Positions 56,530 to 64,000 of a stretch of 64,000 bases of DNA are shown piece after piece. The first letter of the stretch is position 1, and each line of letters starts with the position of its first letter. This stretch comes from Paracentrotus lividus (Eukaryota > Echinodermata > Echinoidea > Camarodonta > Echinidae), in NCBI GenBank assembly GCA_940671915.1, contig CALNVZ010000641.1, positions 34,994,635 through 35,058,634 on the forward strand, written 5' to 3'. Below the pieces are notes generated by a model that searched no databases, was not told the origin of the DNA, and saw nothing but the letters and a program-made list of their open reading frames with translations. The position numbers were made by a program, and so were the translations under genes.

Positions 56530-57620
56530 TACGCTATTCGGTCGTAAGGTGGATTTTTATTATTATTATTATTGTTTCTCAGTATCCAGTCATATCAATT
56601 TTGCTCCAGCTTTAAAATCTTGATTGCTATTTTCCTAACTTTCCTTTTTGGGGACTTCAAGCTATATCTTGGACGTTCCCCAAACCATAACCCGGAGATT
56701 GAAAATAAGAAAGGTAAATTGGCCATTTCCCCTATTCAATGGGATAGCTCGCTCCCTCTTTTCTTTTCCTAATTTTTTTTTTTTTTTTTTTTTTTTTTTA
56801 CCTAACCAAAGCCTTCCTCCAATCCTACCCGACGAATCGCGTCTGAGGTATAGCGGTTGATTGGTCTTAAGCTTAATCTAGGTTAAAGGTACAAACTTAG
56901 TCATTGCTTAGGGGACGAGTTTAAAGTTGAAGTAAAAAGTGGTAGCTTCGTTAAAAAATTCAAATATTTTGTTTCACAGTATATGGGAAAAAAACAAAGG
57001 AAATAAAAACAAAAAACTTTAAACCCTTAATTGTTATATTTTGCTAAAATTTAATATCAGGCCTTCATAACAAAGGCTAGTAAAATGGTAACATAGTTTA
57101 TTTTTTCTTTTGGTCATCTATGTTTTGCTAGATTTGTAAGATACATTTTTGCGGAAGATAGAAATTATTCCGTGGTGTAAAAATTAATAAAATATTTTTG
57201 TTTTAGCGCCACAATCAAAATAAACTTGGAACCTTCTCCCAGACAATAGAACCTAAGCCTGTAACCACAAACCTAGATAGGTTAAAGGAACAATAGCAAA
57301 CCTAACTACATCAAACGCGTTTCGTGAGGGTAGGACTTAAGGGGGCTTTGGATTAGTATCATGGAAAAGAAAAGGGGCCTCAAAAATTAGAAGGAAAAAT
57401 TCACAAAAAATTGGGCATTGTGGGGTTGACCAAACTTTTTTATTTAATTTTTCAATCCTGGGTATGTTTGGCGGAACGACTCTCCGTTCCTTAAAAGTGA
57501 AAGCAGCGGACTAACAAATCAAAAAATAAAAAATAAAGCCGGTGGGCAACATGATGTGTCTAGAGCAACAACAAACAACAACAAATTAATAATATTCCAT
57601 CCTTTTTGTAGTATAGTAGA
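56530..57620. mobile_element. Relative of the 43467-44464 element, left arm of palindrome 2
   Basis: Shares the arrangement of the 43.4-kb element: end GGTCGTAAGGTGGATTTTTA, block GCTATATCTTGGACGTTCCC, block CGCGTCTGAGGT, block GGTTACAGGC (inverted here as GCCTGTAACC), and terminal AATATTCCATCCTTTT. An A/T run of about 30 bases lies near 56770-56800. The mirrored copy is at about 62030-63115. Confidence 0.75.
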
Positions 57621-57799
57621 AATAATATCTACCCGTCCGCCCCCCACCCACTCCCCATGGCCCCGTACTTGTAGACCCCTCGCAGTTTACAATAGACTAG
57701 ATGAGCTAGTCCATCATACCACAGCGTTTGTATTTTTGGCAATTTTTGGAATACGCCTTGTAAGTACATACATGTAGCATATTATGCACGTCGTAAATA

Positions 57800-58791
57800 C
57801 ACTGAAAAGATAACTTTGTCAATTGACAAATATAAATTTGTCATTAATGTAGTTCTAAATTTAATGCAAATAATAAATTTGTCATGCCAAAAGATTGTCA
57901 TTGCACCATAAACATGACGAATTTTTAATTTGTCATGAAAAAGTGGTCATAATTTTTGACAAACCTTTTTTCAAAGTTTGTCATTGCACATTTTAATTCC
58001 TCATTCTCATTTTTCATTTTTTCATCCATCAATTTTGTACTGTCATTTTGACTTAATTTGTCATTATATTATGCCGGATACTTTCGGTAGGAGTTGGGAA
58101 GTCGGATGTGTCGGTGTAGTGTGAGTGTAAGTGGTTGGGCCTGTACGAACTTCGCTCGAGTAGCCGTGTACATGCAGGTATGCATACTCAATAACTAATA
58201 TTTCGGTGGAAAACACTTACACTATTAATAGATTTCATAACAAAAGTTTATCTCCACAGTAATATACTACCAATCCAAATTCATTATATTAATCAATTTA
58301 ATTTATTTTTTTAGTATAAAAGTTTAACCTTTTTCGATTCTACTCAAGCCTCTGCTCGACAGCTAAATACGGCGAGACGGCGAGTGATTCGAAGAACGAC
58401 GGCTGCATTATGTTGCGGGGGTTCCCAAACTGTCTTCAGGAGCTAAATTTGTCATGCATTTGCCTGTCAACAAATTGATTTGTTTTTCAGCAAATAATTT
58501 GTATTATAATTCGTTATGGCCGACTTAAAATTCGTCATTTATACATTGACTGCGAAGAGGATTTCTGTCAATTACGGTTTGCGAATAGTCGTCACGCAAA
58601 TAAATCAGTACATGCGCAAAGTTTGTTTTTGGTCAACACCAGTTGAAAACTTTGTAATAGTTACTCGATCAATTTGATTTATGTATACTACCATGAGTTT
58701 GTCATTTCACAGTTAATATCGCAAAACCAAATTATTTTACCCCGAATTGACGAATATTAATCTGGCCTTGTGAAAAAATATCTTTCAGTGT
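57800..58791. mobile_element. Element with repeated AATTTGTCAT boxes, left arm of palindrome 2
   Basis: The ends CACTGAAAAGATAACTTTG and ...AAAAAATATCTTTCAGTG are imperfect inverted repeats next to TA. The interior contains at least ten copies of AATTTGTCAT or ATGACAAATT. The mirrored copy is at about 60868-61860 with the same termini. No transposase is seen. Confidence 0.75.
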
Positions 58792-59609
58792 TAGGGTATA
58801 CACGTGTATGTTAATGGGTTTTCACACATAAATGGGGCAAAACGTTGTTTTTCCCGTATACTACAATCATAGACTTTATAGTGTCTATATCTTTTATTGG
58901 AAAAGGGTACTTACTTTTTCTTTTTCACATTACTCTTGTCCATACATTGGAACACATTTCTGAAAAAGTTTCGCGCTCCAGGTCTTAGACATTGATATTA
59001 CACGGAGGTAAACAATAAATAGATAAAAATTAATTTTTTTGAAATTAGAAAATCAAGTTTAACGCCTAAATTCTTATTTTTGTTTAAAATATAATTCCTT
59101 ATTTGAAAAAGTACCAAATTGTAGGAAATTTTATTATCTTAATTTTGATACCAAATCATAATTCCAAAACCTTTCTTCAACCAGATGTGTTCAGTAAACT
59201 AATTTGTTAAAAGGGCGGCTTATTTTGGACGCCCCCACCTGTAGGGACCCTCCTGCAGCTGATCCGAAAGGTTGTCCGCGCCTAGCGATGTTGGTTAGGG
59301 TCCATACAACCATTCCTAGATAGGACAACTTTTTATATCTCCGACATGTCTGCTTTTTTCAAAATATGGGGTTTGCTCTCTGGTATTTGAGCCGTCCAAG
59401 GCGTTCTGCGAGTATCTAATCCATCTCAAATCCATCTCATGGCAAGTGAGATACCACCAAATGCTAAGGGATGACATCAATAGCGAATCCAGATGAATGA
59501 ACTAAAAAAATAAAAAAATAAAAAAAAATCCACTAGGGTTGCTGCAAAATTTCATTGCCAAATACCCTTTTAATTGATTTCAACATGACAATGAATTATT
59601 GGTGCCAGG

Positions 59610-60057
59610 TAAAAATGGCAGAGGCCAAAAATGCGCCAGAGTAAAAATGGCAGAAGAAAAAATGGCAGAGGTAAAAAAATGGCAGAGGTAAAAATGGCAA
59701 GAGGCAAAAAATGGAATAGGTAAAAATGGCCAGAGGCAAATGGACAGAGGCAAAAATGGCAGAGGCAAAAATGCGCAGATATAAAAATGTCAGAGGTAAA
59801 AATGGCAGAGGTAAAAATGGCAGAGCAAAAATGGCAGTTAAGGAGAGGTAAAAGAAAATGGCAGAGGCAAAAATGGCAAGAAATGGCAGGAATGGAGAGG
59901 CAAATGGCAGAGGCAAAAATGGCAGAGGTAAAATCAGGGCAAAAATGGCAGAGCACATTTTTGCCTCTGCCATTTTTACCTCTGCCATTTTTACCTCTGC
60001 CATTTTTTCTTCTGCCATTTTTACCTCTGCCATTTTTGCCTCTGCCATTTTTACCTG
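59610..60057. repeat. Inverted minisatellite array AAAATGGCAGAGGT at the centre of palindrome 2
   Basis: Forward-oriented copies (GGCAGAGGTAAAAAT) occupy about 59610-59955 and inverted copies (ATTTTTACCTCTGCC) about 59957-60057. The unequal lengths make the palindrome slightly asymmetric at its core. The long ORFs on both strands are artefacts of the repeat. Confidence 0.9.
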
Positions 60058-60867
60058 GCACCAATAATTCATTGTCATGTTGAAATCAATTAAAGGGTAT
60101 TTTGCAATGAAATTTTGCAGCAACCCTAGTGTGATTTTTTTTTATTTTTTTATTTTTTTAGTTCATTCATCTGGATTCGCTTATTGATGTCATCCCTTAC
60201 ATTTGGTGGTATCTCACTTGCCATGAGATGGATTTGAGATGGATTAGATACTCGCAGAGACGCCTTGGACGCCTCAATACCCAGAGAGCAAAACCCCATA
60301 TTTTTGAAAAAGCAGACATGTCGAGATATAAAAAGTTGTCCTATCTAGGATGGTTGTATGGACCCTAACCAACATCGCTAGGGCGGACAACCTTTCGGAT
60401 CAGCTGCAGGAGGGTCCCTACAGGTGGGGGCGTCCAAAATAGCCGCCCCTTTTTACAAAATTAGTATTCTGAACACAACTGGTTGAAGAAAAGTTTTGAA
60501 TTTATTGAGTTTGGTATCAAATTAAAGATAATAAAATTTCCTACAATTTGGTACTATTTTCAATAAGAATTATATTAAACAAAAATAAAATTTTAAGCGT
60601 TAAACTTGATTTTTCTAATTTTTTTCAAAAAATTAATTTTTATCTATTTATTGTTTTACCTCGTGTAATAATCATGTCAAGACCTGGAGCGCGAAACTTT
60701 TCAGAAATGTGTTCCAATGTATGGACAAGAGTATGTGAAAAAGAAAAAGTAATACCCTTTTCCAATAAAAAGATATAACACTATAAAGTTATGATTGTAG
60801 TATACGGAAAAACAACGTTTTTGCCCCATTTATGTGGAAAACCCATACATACACGTGTAATACCCTA

Positions 60868-61860
60868 CACTGAAAAGATATTTTTGTCACAAGGCCAGAT
60901 TAATTCGTCAATCGGGGTAAAATAATTTGTTTTGCGATATAACTGTGAAATGACAAACTCATGGTATGTATACATAATCAAATTGATCGAGTAACTATTA
61001 CAAAGTTTTCAACCTGGGTTGACCAAAAACAAGACTTGCGCATGACTGATTTATTTGCGTGACGACTAATTCGCAAACCGTAATTGACAAATCCTCTCTC
61101 GGCAGTCAATGTAGAAATGACGAATTTTAAGTCGGCCATAACGATTATAATACAAATTATTTGCTGAAAAACAAATCAATTTGTTGACAGGCAAATGCAT
61201 GGACAAATTTAGCTCCTGAAGACAGTTTGGGAACCCCCGCACATAATGCAGCGTCGTTCTTCGGAATCACTCGCCCGCGTCGCCGTGATTTAGCTGCGAG
61301 CAGAGGCTTGAGTAGAATCGAAAAAGGTTAAACTTTTATACTAAAATAAAATAAATTAAATTGATTAATATAATAATTTGATTGGTAGTATATTACTGTG
61401 GAAGATAAACTTTTGGTATGAAATCCTATTAATATGTGAAGTGTTTTCAACCGAATATTAGTTAAATTGAGTATGCATACCTGCATGTAGCACGGCTACC
61501 GTCGAGCGAGTTCGTACAGGCCCCAATCCACTTACACCACACTACACGACACATCCCGACTCCCACCCTATCCGAAGTATCCGGCATATATAATGACAAA
61601 TTAAGTTCAAAATGCGCAGTACAAAATTGATGATGAAAAAAATTGAAAAATGAGAATGAGGAATTAAAATGTGCAATGACGAACTTTGAAAAAGGTTTGT
61701 CAAATTATGACCACTTTTTCATGACAAATTAAAATTCGTCATGGTTTATGGGTGATGACAAATCTTTTGGCATGACAAGATTATTAATTTGCTTTAAATT
61801 AATACTACATTAATGACAAAATTTATATTTGTCAATTGACAAAGATTATCTTTCTCAGTG
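60868..61860. mobile_element. Mirror copy of the AATTTGTCAT element (right arm)
   Basis: Reverse complement of 57800-58791, including CACTGAAAAGATATTTTTG at the left and ATTATCTTTCTCAGTG at the right. Differences from the left-arm copy are mostly one-base indels. Confidence 0.75.
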
Positions 61861-62029
61861 TATTACGACGTGCATAATATGTACATGTATTGTACTTACA
61901 AGGCGTATTCCAAAAATTCCAAAAAATACAAACGCTGTGGTATGATGGACTAGCTCATCAGTCTATTGTAAACGCGAGGGTCTACAGTACGGGCCATGGG
62001 AGTGGGTTGGGGGAGCGGACAGGTGTAAT

Positions 62030-62858
62030 TATTTTACATACTACATAATAAGGATGGAATTATTATTATTGTTGTTGTTGTTGTTGCTCTAGACACATCA
62101 TGTGTGCCACCCGGCTTTATTTTGTATTTGTTTTATTTGTTAGTCCCTGCTTTGCACATTTTAAGGAACGGAGAGTCGTTCCCCAAACCATACCCAGGAT
62201 TTGAAAAAATTAAAATAAAAAAGTTTGGTCACCCCACAATGCCCAATTTTTTGTGAATTTTTCCTTCTAATTTTGAGGCCCCTTTTCTTTTCCATGATAC
62301 TAACCAAGCCCCCTTAAGTCCTACTCGCTCAGCGAAACGCGTTTGAGTGAGTTAGGTTTGCTATTGTTCTTTAACCTATCTATGGTTTGTGGTTACAGGC
62401 TTAGGTTCTATTGTCTGGAGAAGGTTGCAAGTTTATTTTGATTGGGGTAAAACAAAAATATTTTATTAATTTTACACCACGGAATAATTTCTTATCTTCG
62501 CAAAAATGTATCTTACAAAATCTAGCCAAAAACATAGATGACAAAAGAAAAATAAACTATGTTACCATTTTACTAGCCTTTGTTATGAAGGCTGATATTA
62601 AATTTTAGCAAAATTGATAACAATTAAGGGTTTTAAAGTTTTTTTGTTTTTATTTCCTTTGTTTTTTTCCCATATACTGTGAAACAAAATATTTGAATTT
62701 TTTAACAGCTACCACTTTTTACTTTCAACTTTAAACTCGTCCCCTATAGCAGATGACCTAAGTTTGATACCTTTAACCTAGATTTAACTTAAGACCAATC
62801 AACCGCTATACCTTCAGACGCGATTCTGTCGGGTAGGATTGGAGGAGGCTTTGGTTAG

Positions 62859-62889
<31 letters not shown>

Positions 62890-63115
62890 AAAGAAAAGAG
62901 GGAGCGGCTTCCCATTGAATAGGGGAAATGGCCAATTTACCTTTTTATTTTTCAATCTCCGGGTATGGTTTGGGGAACGTCCAAGATATAGCTGAAGTCC
63001 CAAAAAGGGAAAGTTAGGAAATAGCAATCAAGATTTAAAGCTGGAGCAAAATGATATGACTGGAACTGAGAAAACAATAATAATAATAATAAAAATCCAA
63101 CCTTTACGACCAATA
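62030..63115. mobile_element. Mirror copy of the 56530-57620 element (right arm)
   Basis: Reverse complement of the left-arm copy. Contains GGTTTGGGGAACGTCCAAGA, a poly-A run near 62861-62886 opposite the poly-T run of the other arm, and terminal AATAATAATAATAAAAATCC. Confidence 0.75.
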
Positions 63116-63777
63116 GCGTATTGTGTATACATTTACAAAATAAATCATAGATTTCCTGGATGGCTTATTGGATGATTGTATAGACTCAAACCGAAATTTC
63201 TCAGATTGTTTCGATAGGCCAGCAGGAGAAGGGTGCATACAAGCGACACAGCGGAGGGGGCAGGGGACACCGTGCAACCCTCCTTTTCAGGCACCACAAA
63301 TGTGCCTCTTTCAATTGTAATATATAGTGCCCCCTTTTTAAAAGTTAAAAGTGCTCCTTTTATACTAAAAATAAATTTGTAAAAAATTTTATCAAGAAAG
63401 GGCACTTTGATATTAGACTGTGCACATTTTAAAAAATGTATTTTCAACCAAAAATTTCTCTCAACCTCGCATCAAGAGGTAACAAGCATTATATTGTTAA
63501 ATTGAACAAACTTTTGCCTGCTGCCTAGAGACAAATATATTTGAAGAGGGTCATCCCACGAGACCGACGGCCCATAAGATAGACTCTAAACAACAACAAA
63601 AAAAAGGCTCATAAGACAGACACTAGCAAATAAAGGTCGAAATTAGATAGACATTAGAGCATATATAGAGGATCACGAGACCAACAATACACAAAGTTAA
63701 CCCCCAAGACCGAAATTAGGAAAACTAGGCCCATGAGACCGACAGCACTGAAACAGCCCACTAGACCGACAGTAAAT

Positions 63778-64000
63778 TTTGGCCTAAATTTAATTCCAGC
63801 CTTTCATACAAGGCACTGTAAATGGGTAACCTATGGTACCAGGAGCTGACAGTTGAAAAAAAAAGTAGAGTTTTTTCTTTTTTTTTAAAGTATCGTGAGC
63901 TGGTTAAAAAAAATGATATGAATTATTTATTTCATCACACAGTATAATGGTAAAAAGAAAAAAACCCAAAGGCGGAAATGATTTTTGAAAAAAAAAAAAA
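63778..64000. repeat. Fragment related to the CACTGTTCGTCAT family
   Basis: AAATTTAATTCCAGCCTTTCATACAAGGC matches about 57049-57075 (only partly quoted here: CAGGCCTTCATAACAAAGGC). CACAGTATAATGGTAAAAAG resembles about 56975-56993. It lies just outside the right arm of palindrome 2 and runs off the window end. No gene. Confidence 0.5.

Larger units (their letters stand above)
55836..63777. repeat. Palindrome 2 (arms ~3.9 kb, centre ~59.83 kb)
   Basis: The left arm 55836-59610 and right arm 60055-63777 are reverse complements with frequent small indels. Anchors: GGTGCCAGG at 59601 with CCTGGCACC at 60054; CTTGGACGTTCCCCAAACC at 56670 with GGTTTGGGGAACGTCCAAG near 62970; CTAGTTTTCCTAATT at about 55900 with its complement at about 63718. 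The centre 59610-60057 is an inverted array of the AAAATGGCAGAGG unit. No genes are present in either arm. Confidence 0.9.

Noticed and set aside
49930..60123. Long ORFs rich in KMAE/GRGKN or in LPFLPLPF/CHFYLCHF
   Set aside because: They are translations of the 14-base minisatellite in several frames and on both strands; no independent domain, and the array is present in both orientations.

Overview
The window looks like non-coding-rich nuclear DNA from a marine invertebrate. It has interrupted genes with GT-AG introns, one intron-borne tRNA gene, LINE ends, a tRNA-derived SINE and many non-autonomous DNA transposons. I infer a deuterostome, most likely an echinoderm. That rests on the style of the repeats and on the expanded animal GH3 family, not on a marker gene.

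The coding content is a tandem array of GH3-family acyl-amido synthetase-like genes, all on the minus strand and reconstructed here exon by exon. Gene 3 (39585-48216) has eight exons found and its first exon missing. Gene 2 (25705-37445) is complete, with eight exons and 638 codons. Gene 1 (17052-23046) has its first six exons, which match gene 2 exon for exon, but no recognisable last two exons. A further gene (gene 0) enters at the left edge, where only two tandem copies of the conserved 124-base first exon are visible (404-527 and 243-366). Exon 1 encodes a hydrophobic segment and exon 2 starts with a second one. The rest is the GH3 domain, with a TTGTTGKSK-type nucleotide-binding motif and the YRYRxGDV motif. 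The family predicts adenylation of a carboxylic acid followed by amide formation; substrates are not known for these proteins.

Layout: 1-2860 is a hybrid of two first-exon/upstream regions. 2860-17050 is repeats (GC-rich tandem repeat, mariner-like element, LINE ends, SINE, inverted-repeat elements, and a cluster of GGTCACGTGTGTGACC sites). 17052-48216 holds the three genes, with introns full of MITEs, several carrying clear TIRs and target duplications. Paralogous copies give 'empty sites' for some insertions. A tRNA-Arg(TCT) gene sits antisense in an intron of gene 3.

From about 50 kb to the end there is no gene. This part is two multi-kilobase palindromes (centres near 52.5 kb and 59.83 kb) separated by a 25-N assembly gap at 53838-53862. 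Both are centred on inverted arrays of the same ~14-base unit (AAAATGGCAGAGGT). The palindrome arms, and a direct copy of an element from 48.3 kb, differ mainly by single-base indels. That suggests low-quality long-read sequence and possibly a palindromic read artefact, although the shared centre motif argues that part of the structure may be real.
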